64,000 nucleotides of DNA. Origin: Bacteroidaceae bacterium. Its GTDB lineage: Bacteria; Bacteroidota; Bacteroidia; Bacteroidales; Bacteroidaceae. The notes beneath the pieces were generated by a model, which was not told the DNA's origin, made no database searches, and worked only from the letters and a program-made list of their open reading frames with translations. The position numbers and the translations under genes were made by a program. Below are positions 19,425 through 28,068 of this stretch, piece by piece (the stretch's first letter is position 1; each line of letters starts with the position of its first letter). The stretch is taken from the NCBI GenBank assembly GCA_017469925.1, contig JAFUFK010000005.1:62001-126000 (forward strand), given 5' to 3'.

Positions 19425-20524
19425 TAACCCTTTATCCCCACGATAGTCGTCGGCGGCAGTTCCTGGTTGCGGCGGTCGGTCTGTGTGACCACGCGGCCCG
19501 CCAGTTGCAGGAAGGCTTGTCCCTGTGGCGTGCTGGGGTCGAGGGCAACAGGGGTGCCTTGGTCGCCCTGTTCGCAGATGTCCTGAACTACGGGTATTTG
19601 TCCCAGAAGCGGGACATTCATTTCTTCTGCCAACTGCTTAACGCCTTCTTTGCCGAAGATATAATACTTCTCTTCGGGATGCTGGGCAGGCGTGAACCAC
19701 GCCATGTTTTCCACCAGGCCAAGGATGGGCACGCCCACCTTCTCGTTCTGGTACATGTTGATGCCCTTGCGGGCGTCGGCCAGGGCCACCTGCTGCGGAG
19801 TGGAGACGATGACCGCCCCCGTGATGGGTAGCGTCTGTACGAGGGTTAGGTGTATGTCCGAGGTGCCCGGCGGCGTGTCGAGGATGAAGTAGTCGAGGTC
19901 GCCCCATGCGGCATCGCCAATCAGTTGCTTCAGGGCGTTCGAGGCCATGCCCCCGCGCCACAGTGTCGCCTGTTCGGGGCTGACAAAGAATCCGATGGAC
20001 AATACCTTTACCCCATACTGTTCGACGGGTACGATAAGGTCGCGCCCGTCGATGCTTTCCGAGTAGGGGCGGGCATCCTCAATCTGGAACATCTTGGGAA
20101 CCGAGGGGCCGAAGATGTCGCAGTCGAGCAACCCCACTCGGTGGCCCAGTCGGGCAAGCGATACCGCCAGATTGGCCGCTACGGTGCTCTTGCCTACACC
20201 GCCCTTGCCGCTGGATACGGCAATGATGTTCCTTACACCCGGCAACAGGTCGGGCAGGTCGGGGCGTGGAGCCTGCAAGGTCTTGGTTTTGATTTCCACC
20301 GTCACGTCTTTCGACACGTAGGCATGTATGGCAGCCTCGCAGGCTTTGACGATGCTCTTCAGGAAAGGGTCGGTGGGTTTGTCGAAGATGAGCGAGAAGG
20401 AGACGTGCATCCCGCTGATGCGCAGGTCGTCCTCCACCATCTCCATCTCTACTACATTCTTGCCCGTGCCAGGGTATCTGACCGTGGCCAGGGCATCCAT
20501 AATCAGTTTAGGGTATAGTTCCAT
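19424..20524 (-). CDS. mrp: Mrp/ApbC-type iron-sulfur carrier ATPase
   Basis: About 366 residues from the start MELYPKLI; a start three codons earlier at 20533 is also possible. The N-terminal 90 residues form a MIP18-like domain, followed by the deviant Walker A motif GKGGVGKST and the rest of an Mrp/NBP35 P-loop ATPase (DTPPGTSDIHL, FGKEGVKQLAEE). Such proteins bind a bridging iron-sulfur cluster and hand it to target apoproteins in the cytoplasm. The start overlaps a 24-codon relic of the rhuM 5' end on the same strand. Confidence 0.93.
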   Translation of the reverse strand: MELYPKLIMDALATVRYPGTGKNVVEMEMVEDDLRISGMHVSFSLIFDKPTDPFLKSIVKACEAAIHAYVSKDVTVEIKTKTLQAPRPDLPDLLPGVRNIIAVSSGKGGVGKSTVAANLAVSLARLGHRVGLLDCDIFGPSVPKMFQIEDARPYSESIDGRDLIVPVEQYGVKVLSIGFFVSPEQATLWRGGMASNALKQLIGDAAWGDLDYFILDTPPGTSDIHLTLVQTLPITGAVIVSTPQQVALADARKGINMYQNEKVGVPILGLVENMAWFTPAQHPEEKYYIFGKEGVKQLAEEMNVPLLGQIPVVQDICEQGDQGTPVALDPSTPQGQAFLQLAGRVVTQTDRRNQELPPTTIVGIKG

Positions 20525-20553
20525 AGCGTACATATTTCTACATGTTTTGCACG

Positions 20554-21631
20554 TATGAATTGTATCTCGTTACTCATGTCTTCTTCCTTTTCTTCCGATA
20601 AAACCAGCTTTCGTCATGCTTTATCTATGTTTCATCAAACAACTCTTTGACTTGTTTATCGAAATCTGAATCTATCCTCTGGGTTGGATTGAAAAGCAGG
20701 TACTCTTCTTCGGCTTTTCGGTCTGCTTCTTCTCTGCTTATTTTCCCCTTGTCGGGGAGCAATGCATATCTTCTGAAAGTCAGGAACTCATTAACCGAGG
20801 TGGCAAACTGCTCCATGTTAAAAGCATTCTCTCGCTCAATCAAGTCTTCAATATAATCAAAATAGCCAGTGACGGCTCTTTCCAACTGCCGTATCTCTCT
20901 TTCAGGCAAATAGTTCTTGGCTACCTTGGTGTCGCTCAACAATATCCGCCCATCCGGAGCATTCTTCCATGTCTGCAATCCCATGTGCCCTTTGCTGTGG
21001 TCGGCGCGGGTGTATATAATTTCAGGGGCGGTCTGCCCCGTAATTGCATAGTGGAAGCGGTTCTGTATCATTTGATAGAATTCTCGCGTTGTTGGGGAGT
21101 TGCGGTCATAGTCATAAGAACATTCGGCATAGATGTCTGTTATCTGCTGCCAAATGCGGCGTTCACTGGCACGGATGCTCCTGACTCTCTCCAGCAACTC
21201 GCGGAAATAGTCTTTTCCAAAAACAGCCTTGCCTTGTTTCAGTCTTTCGTCATCCAGTACAAACCCCTTACGGATATATTCATTCAGTATCTTAGTTGCC
21301 CAGATGCGGAACTTCGTAGCACGAGCTGAAGACACACGATAGCCAACAGCGATAATGGCATCGAGCGAATAGAACTCAACTTGCTCAGAAACTTCTCCAC
21401 GAAATCCTCGATTTACGACTATTTCCATTTTGGAAACAGTCGTGTCCCTGCTCAATTCTCCATCATCAAATATGTGGGCCAGATGTTTGCTAATGGCAGG
21501 AACGCCTACACCAAACAACTGCGCCATCGCTTTCTGCGTGGCCCATATCGTTTCGTCCTTGATCACCACTTGCACCCTTCCTTCCTCGTCAGGCAACTGG
21601 TATAATATGAATTGTATCTCGTTACTCATGT
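20554..21631. repeat. 26-bp direct repeats flanking rhuM (20554-20579 and 21606-21631)
   Basis: The 26 bases at 20554-20579 are identical to 21606-21631, which contain the ribosome-side sequence and first eight codons of rhuM. The left copy reads ATG plus MSNEIQFI on the minus strand, continues for 16 foreign codons and stops, overlapping the mrp start. Similarity weakens just outside (CTTCTT against TTTCTT). This is either a duplicated gene start left by loss of a tandem copy or the boundary of an inserted segment. Confidence 0.8.
20625..21629 (-). CDS. RhuM family protein, orphan
   Basis: A 334-residue protein with the RhuM family layout: an N-terminal part with IWATQKAMAQLFGV (helix-turn-helix-like), then SLDAIIAVGYRVSSARATKFRIWAT and a C-terminal helical region with NRFHYAITGQTAPEIIYTRAD. 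RhuM proteins are commonly found in pathogenicity or defence islands and beside restriction genes. Their biochemical role is not settled. Here no restriction, modification or toxin gene is next to it. The gene is clearly AT-richer than mrp and ilvE, suggesting transfer. It has a good promoter at 21741-21772 and is flanked by 26-bp direct repeats. Confidence 0.88.
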   Translation of the reverse strand: MSNEIQFILYQLPDEEGRVQVVIKDETIWATQKAMAQLFGVGVPAISKHLAHIFDDGELSRDTTVSKMEIVVNRGFRGEVSEQVEFYSLDAIIAVGYRVSSARATKFRIWATKILNEYIRKGFVLDDERLKQGKAVFGKDYFRELLERVRSIRASERRIWQQITDIYAECSYDYDRNSPTTREFYQMIQNRFHYAITGQTAPEIIYTRADHSKGHMGLQTWKNAPDGRILLSDTKVAKNYLPEREIRQLERAVTGYFDYIEDLIERENAFNMEQFATSVNEFLTFRRYALLPDKGKISREEADRKAEEEYLLFNPTQRIDSDFDKQVKELFDET

Positions 21632-21740
21632 TTTCTTGCGTTTGCCGCTCGACCCTTAGGTCGCTTTGTTTATCAAAGGAAGTTACAATATTAATTTTAT
21701 ATCACCTCTTTGGGAGTTAACCACTAAGTGTATTGTTCAG

Positions 21741-21772
21741 CAAAGGTACGATTAAACGAGCGAAAAGCCAAA
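21741..21772 (-). promoter_or_regulatory. Promoter for rhuM
   Basis: On the minus strand, TTTG (21772-21769), a 20-bp spacer and TACCTTTG (21748-21741). The leader to the ATG at 21629 is about 105 nt. Confidence 0.7.
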
Positions 21773-21984
21773 TCTATTTGAACATTTCCGAGCGTGAGTA
21801 ACTAAAAACACAGTTTAGACTTATGGATAAGTAAACTAAAAGCGGAAAATAGCCCAAACTCGAAGATTCACGCTCAGGATTGTATTATCAAGGGCTCCCC
21901 TATGTCTATTCCCACTTGAAGAGTGAAATTGAGGCAGGGCAAATGACGTAAGGGGATTTATATTCTGTATTTTGACTAACAGAA
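21773..21984. other. AT-rich intergenic stretch without a recognisable gene
   Basis: No credible coding frame. It contains an 8-bp inverted pair, GAGCGTGA at 21790-21797 and TCACGCTC at 21868-21875, enclosing a smaller hairpin near 21812-21837 (AGTTTAGACTTAT against ATAAGTAAACT). Its function is unknown; it might be the footprint of a lost element or a regulatory leader. Confidence 0.5.
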
Positions 21985-22018
21985 ATCCCCCAACCGTTAA
22001 TTAAAATGGCTGGGGGAT
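21985..22018 (-). terminator. Hairpin terminator downstream of the interrupted BspA-like gene
   Basis: ATCCCCCA and TGGGGGAT form the stem with a few further pairs (ACC/GGC) and an AT-rich loop. It lies about 55 bp past the stop of the leftward gene ending at 22073, followed on the minus strand by a TTTCTGTTAG tail. Confidence 0.65.
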
Positions 22019-22072
22019 ATCCTATTTTTGTTCTTTGTTATGTCATATCTTTTTCAAAGTGCGGCAATATAG

Positions 22073-24811
22073 CTATCTGAGCAGCACCTTTCGTGTGGTG
22101 CCATTGGCTATACGCAGCAGGTTTATGCCTTTCTGCATACGGGCAAGACGGCGGCCACTGAGGTCATAGCAGACTACGACGGTTTGAGCGTTCATTTCCT
22201 CAAGCATTGGCATGCCGTCCTCAATTCCTTTCTGCGGCACGGCCACTACGCCCACAAGGGCTATCTCATTCGTGTATTCGCCGCTTTGCCGTTCACGGGA
22301 ACTTGTACGACTCTCAATCCTCATATAGTTGAAATCGTCGTTTTCCACTTCTATATTCTCAAAGAGTAGCACGGCTTGTTCCTCGCCAGTGTAGGTGAGT
22401 TCAATCGTCTCTGAGTTATGAGAACTGGTGCGACCCCCTTCGAGATAATACTGAGTGGCCCGTATTTTGCTCTTGGGCTGTGCCTCTGTGGGGCTGTCGG
22501 GATAGAGCAACGGTGCGGCAATCAGGTAGATATTATAGGGGATGCCTGGCAACATCTTCAGCGCATATTGTAGTCTTGGTGTGGCGGAAGGAGAGGAAAG
22601 TTCGGTTCTCCAGCTTCCGTTCTGCTCGATGAGTGCACACGAAGAAGGGGTCTCCCAATACTGGTCGGCGGTCAGGGTGTCGGGCTGAGCATACCAGCGC
22701 AGGAAATCTTCCTCGTCAAATCGGTCAGACGTGCGGAGCACACCGTCCAGGCATTGCACTTCGGTGCTGGTGGAGCACAGGTCGTGCAACCGTTCTGCAG
22801 TCAAATAGCGGCTAAACCAGAAGTCGCGATACTTTTCCCTGTCTCCTTCCGGCGATTCAGCGGCAAAGTATTGCGGGTATGTCGTTTCTATTCTCTGCCG
22901 CTAGTCGGCAGTCCAGTAGACGAGCCCATCGTCAGTGGTCGCGGTTGTCTCTCCGAGCATGGGAACCACCTCCTGTACGTACATTTCGCTATAGGGGAGT
23001 TCAATAGGCGAGTAGCAGGACTCGGGGACTCTCTGCCACCGACTATACTGAAATTGAGCCCCCTCGTCTGCGTGCTTATACGTTCGGAAATCATAGATGG
23101 CGTATGCAAACATCTTTATCGAGTCTGATCCTGCCTTCAAGCAAGCATCGTCAAAAGGGAAAGGCTTGGCACAGCGAACGCTCAACAGGCGGAGCCGGGC
23201 AAGAAATCTTGTGGGGCATGTAGCTCTTTGATAGTAATTATACTGACCAGTTATAGGGACTTGTATTGTCTCGGACTTGGCGGCCGAATAGTCAATGGCG
23301 CCGTATGCGTTCTTCCCAAACAGGCTTTCCTGCATGATGGGAGCCTTCCACGTGCAGGGCAGTCCGAGTGTGTCTAACTGGAAGTAGCTGCCACAGTTGA
23401 GCGGACAACAGAATTGTGCATGTGCCGTGTCGAAGGGCAGGGGAATCTCTTCCGTGCATATTCCCGTGGCGGGATAGGGAATGATCAGTTTGGAGACGGA
23501 GGGCAGCAACGTGCGCAGTTCCCCCTGACGCGTGTAGATGACCTTTCCGTCGTCCGACGTGTAGTAGAGCGGATGGTCTTCGGGCAGGGTTATCTGCATG
23601 AGCGAGTCGCAGGCGTTGAAAGCCATTACGCCCAGCTCGCCCCGATAGGAAGAAAGTCCTTCCACTTGTCTGAGTTTCGATGCGGCAAAGGCCAGATGTC
23701 CGATGCGCTGCAGCGACTGCGGCAACCTCACCTCGGTCAGACTGTCACAACCCATGAACATGCGGTCGGCAATAGCAGATACGTCCTTGGACAGATGTAT
23801 GCTCTTGAGGCTCCAACAACTATTGAACGCGCCCGCACCATACTCCACATCAGGCATTATCTCTGCGTGCTTCACACGTGTGCAGGAGAAAGCATACGCC
23901 CCCACGCTCTTCAGAGAGCCGGAAGCCGGGGCTGTCTCTATGTCTGAAAAGCTGAAAGCCCCCTCGCCTATGGTCCTGACAGTCTCGGGGATGGAGAATG
24001 TGGGCTGATAGAACCTGCACGAAGCGAAGGCGTGGTCGCCTATATCCGTAATCCAGTCCGGAAGTACAAATTCGCGTTTATAAAAACCTACATCATAGAA
24101 AGCATAGGGGCCAATGACGGCGACATCGCTGGGGATGGTAGTCCCCCAACAGCCTGCTGCCAGCGTGTTCGAGGCTGTATGAACGATAGCATTACAGTCC
24201 CCTCGGCTGTCGTATGTAGCGTTCTCTTCGTCCACGCGAATCGTTTCCAGATTTCCTCTCAGGCAGCCAGCCACGTATGAGACGTTCTTCGGAATCGTAA
24301 TTTCCTTGAGGCCATTAGCCTGGAAAGCATACCGCCCGATATCCTTCAGCCCGACGGGCAGTTCGATGGAGGTCAATCCAGTACCTGCGAAAGCCGCAAA
24401 TCCTATCTTTGTGAGGGAAGCGGGCAGTTCGACGGATTTCAGTTTTCTTACGTCATAGAAACACATGTCAGCAATGGTCTTTACCGTATTCGGAATCTTC
24501 ATGATGATTTCGTCTATGCTGCTAATATACGGAAAAGAGCCGTTGAGGTCAATCTCTGTCACGGTAAATGTATTTCCGTTGTGCTCGACGTTGGAGGGTA
24601 GTGTTATTGTGGCTACTTTGTTTTCTACTTCGTAATAATAGTCATAGTGTGGTACTGCAACTAATGCTACGGTCTTTTCCTCGGCCGACAGTATCCGGTA
24701 TTCCCAATTGGATTCGGTAAAGCGCTCTCCTTCGCCCTCTTGTTGTGCTGATACCTTGCTGCTCCACACGACAAGCGCGAGGAACATCATCAAACGTGTA
24801 AAATACTTCAT
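22073..24811 (-). pseudogene. BspA-like leucine-rich repeat protein interrupted by one in-frame TAG
   Basis: From the ATG at 24811 the frame encodes a signal peptide (ending KVSAQ) and LRR_5 repeats, then meets TAG at 22903-22901 after 636 codons. The same frame stays open on the other side for another 275 codons and ends with a sorting-type tail (YDLSGRRLARMQKG), exactly what the intact protein should have. The sequence across the stop (YWTAD, stop, RQRIETTYP) is otherwise continuous. The whole would be about 911 residues. So a single nonsense codon splits an otherwise intact surface protein and removes its export/anchoring tail from the N-terminal product. It may be a true mutation or a base-calling error. 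TAG is a normal stop elsewhere in the window (MINPP gene, xseB), so recoding is unlikely. Confidence 0.85.
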
Positions 24812-25232
24812 GCTGTTTAGAGTTTTTTAGTTGCCACCTTCCCCTAGAGCGGACATAATCTTCATTTCTGTGTACGAGAGAAGCGGGGGTAATGTCCTCA
24901 CCCATCTTGTGACTGGTATCGCCAAACACCATCGCTGAAATGAACTGAAAACAATATACCCACCGCCGTTTATGCAGCTACACAACGGCGGCGGGCCGTA
25001 TGCGTACGTACTACATACATAGCAAGGGGCATTGTTTCGACATTCATCCTTCAGCTTTTGAAATTGGCGATTTCGTCACAAAGGATGAAAGCGTTGGACG
25101 CTCTCTTGGCCCCGTGGCTGTCAATCTTACCCTAAAGGGCAGAACGGTCCACAGGACAAGGGCAAAGGTACAAAGTTTTTGTGAATATACAAAGTAATAG
25201 ACAAGAAAACAGCGAGAATAGCGATATAAAAG
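24812..25232 (-). other. Long untranslated leader region upstream of the BspA-like pseudogene
   Basis: About 420 bp without a convincing gene on either strand. A promoter-like pair lies at 25163-25193 and would give a leader of roughly 345 nt before the ATG at 24811. Within it CCGCCGTT (24963-24970) pairs with AACGGCGG (24984-24991) around a 13-base loop; no U-tract follows, so it is not a typical terminator. Confidence 0.5.
25163..25193 (-). promoter_or_regulatory. Promoter-like pair reading toward the BspA-like pseudogene
   Basis: On the minus strand, TTTG (25193-25190), a 19-bp spacer and TACCTTTG (25170-25163), an excellent match to the Bacteroidetes consensus. Confidence 0.68.
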
Positions 25233-25276
25233 CAATGCACCACCGTCGTAGAAGTTCTACTGGCGGTGGTGCATTG
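25233..25276 (-). terminator. Terminator after trmB
   Basis: A 13-bp outer stem CAATGCACCACCG/CGGTGGTGCATTG and an inner stem GTAGAA/TTCTAC separated by a small internal loop. It starts 35 bp after the trmB stop in the minus direction. Confidence 0.82.
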
Positions 25277-25311
25277 GCTATTGTTGTTGATATGTGGACG
25301 GCCGGAATTGC

Positions 25312-26076
25312 TTATCGACTTGTCTCGCTTCCGCTTCGCTTACTCCTATTATACGAGCGGTATTCGTCCAGAAGAATCTCTACGTCGGGCTCTGTGAGCG
25401 CACCCTCGTGGGGCAGGCGGAAGCGGAGGTACTTGATGGGGATGCCGCGCTCGCGCCACATCTGTTCGTAGTAGGTCTGGATGGATAAATCGAGTGAAGA
25501 ATTGGCATCACTCCCATAGAGGTCGTTCGTACGGGCTTCTATGGGCAACTTGTTTGCCTTTAACATTTCCTCGGTATAGGTGAAGAGGAAGTTGCTGTCG
25601 GTCTTCAGGTGGATGTGGCCATCGTCCACGAGGAAGCGGCGGTAGCGCTGGAGGAAGTAGGTGCTGGTGAGGCGCTTCGTGGCCTTCTTCATTTGCGGGT
25701 CGGAGAAGGTGAGCCATATTTCGCTGACTTCGTTGGGAGCAAAGAAGCGGTCGATAAACTCGATGTGGGTGCGTAGGAAGGCCACATTCGTCATCCCGCT
25801 GTCCAGGGCATCCTGTGCACCGGTCCACATGCGGGCGCCCTTGATATCGACACCAATGAAATTCTTATCGGGATAGCGGCGCGCCAGTCCCACGGTGTAT
25901 TCGCCTCGGCCGCAACCGAGTTCCAGCACGATGGGGTTTGGGTTGTGGAAGAATAGGTCGTTCCAATGCCCTTTTAACTCAAAAACGGTTTCTTCCTTGA
26001 TGGTGTTGAACGGTTGCTCGATGACCAACGGATTGGCGGCCATGTCGGCGAACTTTGCTAATTTCCCTTTTGACAT
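25312..26076 (-). CDS. trmB: tRNA (guanine-N7)-methyltransferase
   Basis: A 254-residue Rossmann-fold methyltransferase. The SAM-binding motif is seen as [11 protein letters not shown], followed by [11 protein letters not shown]; the TrmB-specific region appears as [15 protein letters not shown], and a late block TNDLYG is also typical. The enzyme methylates G46 of tRNA in the variable loop. The gene is 45 bp downstream of an EamA transporter gene on the same strand, separated by an octamer repeat spacer (AACCTGTT-like units). Confidence 0.94.
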   Translation of the reverse strand: MSKGKLAKFADMAANPLVIEQPFNTIKEETVFELKGHWNDLFFHNPNPIVLELGCGRGEYTVGLARRYPDKNFIGVDIKGARMWTGAQDALDSGMTNVAFLRTHIEFIDRFFAPNEVSEIWLTFSDPQMKKATKRLTSTYFLQRYRRFLVDDGHIHLKTDSNFLFTYTEEMLKANKLPIEARTNDLYGSDANSSLDLSIQTYYEQMWRERGIPIKYLRFRLPHEGALTEPDVEILLDEYRSYNRSKRSGSETSR

Positions 26077-26091
26077 ATAAATATTTGAATT

Positions 26092-26123
26092 AACCTGTTA
26101 ACCCGTTAACCTTTTAACCTTTT
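26092..26123. repeat. Octamer spacer array between the EamA gene and trmB
   Basis: Four 8-base units: AACCTGTT, AACCCGTT, AACCTTTT, AACCTTTT. The array ends on the EamA stop codon. Confidence 0.6.
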
Positions 26124-27087
26124 ATACAAAGAATAGTGTTACGCCGAGGACGGCAATGATGGCACCAAAGACCTCGGCCGGGGTGACTTTTGTCTTGAAG
26201 ATGAGGTGCGAGGGCCAGATGATGAGGATAGGGGTGAGCGACATCAGGGTCTGTGCTACGCCAGCCTTGGCATACTGAACGGCCAGTAGGCTTAGCGAGA
26301 CGCCTACGGTGGGGCCGAGCAGCGTGGCCCAGAAGGCGAAGTGCATGCCCTGGCGATTACGGACGGCAGTTGTGAGGCGGCGGACATGCCCCTTTGCTAT
26401 GAGTAGAAGCAGGAAGCAGCCCAACCCGGCCAAGGCCCGAATCATGGTGCCGCCTACGGGATAGGCGAAGGTGGAAAGGCCTGACTCCAACGGTGCGGAG
26501 GCGGTGTAGTGTTCCAGCCCAATCTTGCTCAGTACCAATCCGACGCCTTGGCCTAGGGCGGCTCCTGTGCCGAAGATGATGCCCCGGAAGGGGAGTTTGA
26601 AGTTGAAAGAATGAGAGAATGAGAAAATGGGAGAATGAGAATCCTTGTTCCTTGGCTCTTGCTCTTTCCCCATTATGCTCATGCTGATGCCCAAGATGGT
26701 GATGGCCATGCCCAGAATGCCCAACAGTGTCATTCGCTCGCCCAGCATCAGCCAGGCCGTGATGGCAGCAAAGGGCGAGGCCAGGGTCATAAAGAGTTGG
26801 CTGAAACGACTGCCGATGAGGTTGTAACTGTTGAACAGGCAGTAGTCGCCGAGACCGAAGCCCATCAGTCCGCTCAGGGCCATCCACATCCACGTCTCGC
26901 CGTCGGCCAGGTAAGGGTAGGGGTGGCCCACCATAAACCACAGGGCTGTCCCTAATAGGAGTAGGGACAGCGCCATGCGGATTACGTTAAGTTGCAGTGC
27001 TCCGAGTCGTTTGCTGGCCAGTTCGCCAAAGAGGGCGCCTGTGGTCCAGAGTACCGCTACGACCAGAGCAATGGATTCGCCAATCAC
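26122..27087 (-). CDS. EamA-family (DMT) metabolite transporter
   Basis: A 321-residue membrane protein with ten predicted hydrophobic segments in two EamA halves, a drug/metabolite exporter fold. It starts with GTG at 27087; that codon overlaps the kduI stop (GTGA), so translation is coupled to kduI. Between the halves (about residues 143-170) lies a polar insert with [10 protein letters not shown] encoded by a run of GAATGAGA-like repeats; this looks like an inserted spacer repeat and is not a family feature. The substrate is unknown; the coupling to kduI suggests a sugar acid or related metabolite (inference). Confidence 0.85.
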   Translation of the reverse strand: MIGESIALVVAVLWTTGALFGELASKRLGALQLNVIRMALSLLLLGTALWFMVGHPYPYLADGETWMWMALSGLMGFGLGDYCLFNSYNLIGSRFSQLFMTLASPFAAITAWLMLGERMTLLGILGMAITILGISMSIMGKEQEPRNKDSHSPIFSFSHSFNFKLPFRGIIFGTGAALGQGVGLVLSKIGLEHYTASAPLESGLSTFAYPVGGTMIRALAGLGCFLLLLIAKGHVRRLTTAVRNRQGMHFAFWATLLGPTVGVSLSLLAVQYAKAGVAQTLMSLTPILIIWPSHLIFKTKVTPAEVFGAIIAVLGVTLFFV

Positions 27088-28055
27088 TTGATGTCGATGA
27101 CGGGGATGTTATCCTTGTCGTTGTAGTAGAGGTTCTCGCCTGCCATGCCCCAGATGAAGGTGTAGTAGTAGGTGCCGGCAGCAGCGTGCATCGACCACTC
27201 GGGCGACATGATGGCCTGCTCGTTGTGGAGCCATACGACGCGGCTCTCCTGCGGCTCACCCATGATGTGGGCAATGGTCTGACCCTCGGGCAGATTGAAG
27301 TAGTAGTAGGCCTCGATGCGGCGGCCGTGGGTGTGAGGTGGCATCGTGTTCCAGGCGGCGCCGGGATTAAGTTGAGTCAGGCCCAGTTGCAACTGGCAGG
27401 GACCCTCCTCCAGCACGTCGTTGACGATGAGCTTATAGACGGTGCGGTTGTTGCACTCCTCCAGGCTTCCTACGGGCCCCCAGACGGCCGCTTTCAGCGA
27501 ACCCTTGCGTCCGTCGAGCGTAATCCACTGGGTCTTGTAGTGCTGGTGGGCAGTAGCCGAATTAAGGTAGAACTTGGCGGGTTTTGAGGCATCCTTCGAG
27601 CGGAACAGCACTTCCTTGTTTACGTCCTTGTCCTTGCCGATGTGGCCGCGGCCGATGTAGAGGGCCTCCTTGGGCGAGAGGGCATATTCCTTGCCATCGA
27701 CGATGACCCAGCCGTCGCCCTCGCCGCAGTTGACGACACCGAGTTCGCGGTTGTAGAGGAAGTACTTGTCCTTGATGCCCGGGTCAACGTCGAGACCCAG
27801 TTCCAGGAAGTTCTCCAACTTCAGGTCTTTCGTGACAGGCATGGCACCGCCATAGATGAAGCGGTCGTAGTGGGAGTAGGTGAGGTTAATCTGGTCGGCC
27901 TCCATCACCTTCTCCATGACGAAGCGGTCGCGCAGGGTCTTGGTGTCGTAATGTTTCACGTCTTCGGGGTGACAAGCCGTCTGGAAATTGACGTGCTGCT
28001 GTGCGAAAGCTGTTGAGCCAACTGCCATGGCAATCAGAAGAAATAGTTTTTTCAT
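27084..28055 (-). CDS. kduI: 5-keto-4-deoxyuronate isomerase with an N-terminal signal peptide
   Basis: A 323-residue cupin from the ATG at 28055. The KduI zinc site is visible as [15 protein letters not shown] (His-x-His and Glu), and the N-terminal [16 protein letters not shown] block is characteristic. KduI converts 4-deoxy-L-threo-5-hexosulose uronate to 3-deoxy-D-glycero-2,5-hexodiulosonate in pectin and glycosaminoglycan breakdown. Unusually, the protein opens with a Lys-Lys, hydrophobic core and AFAQQ cleavage-like sequence, so it appears to be exported; family members are normally cytoplasmic. It lies 13 bp after an orphan PTS IIC gene and is overlapped by the EamA gene. Confidence 0.9.
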   Translation of the reverse strand: MKKLFLLIAMAVGSTAFAQQHVNFQTACHPEDVKHYDTKTLRDRFVMEKVMEADQINLTYSHYDRFIYGGAMPVTKDLKLENFLELGLDVDPGIKDKYFLYNRELGVVNCGEGDGWVIVDGKEYALSPKEALYIGRGHIGKDKDVNKEVLFRSKDASKPAKFYLNSATAHQHYKTQWITLDGRKGSLKAAVWGPVGSLEECNNRTVYKLIVNDVLEEGPCQLQLGLTQLNPGAAWNTMPPHTHGRRIEAYYYFNLPEGQTIAHIMGEPQESRVVWLHNEQAIMSPEWSMHAAAGTYYYTFIWGMAGENLYYNDKDNIPVIDIK

Positions 28056-28068
28056 ATTAGTGTATGTT

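Noticed and set aside
20554-21631. Complete restriction-modification or toxin-antitoxin island around rhuM
   Set aside because: No methyltransferase, nuclease, specificity subunit or toxin pair is adjacent; the neighbours are mrp and a surface protein.
22073-24811. TAG recoding (stop read as an amino acid)
   Set aside because: TAG ends several intact genes here (MINPP at 5291-5293, xseB at 14940-14942, the barrel gene at 40628-40630), so TAG is an ordinary stop in this genome.
24963-24991. Known riboswitch in the leader of the BspA-like gene
   Set aside because: Only one short GC-rich hairpin is seen, without any conserved riboswitch core that I recognise.
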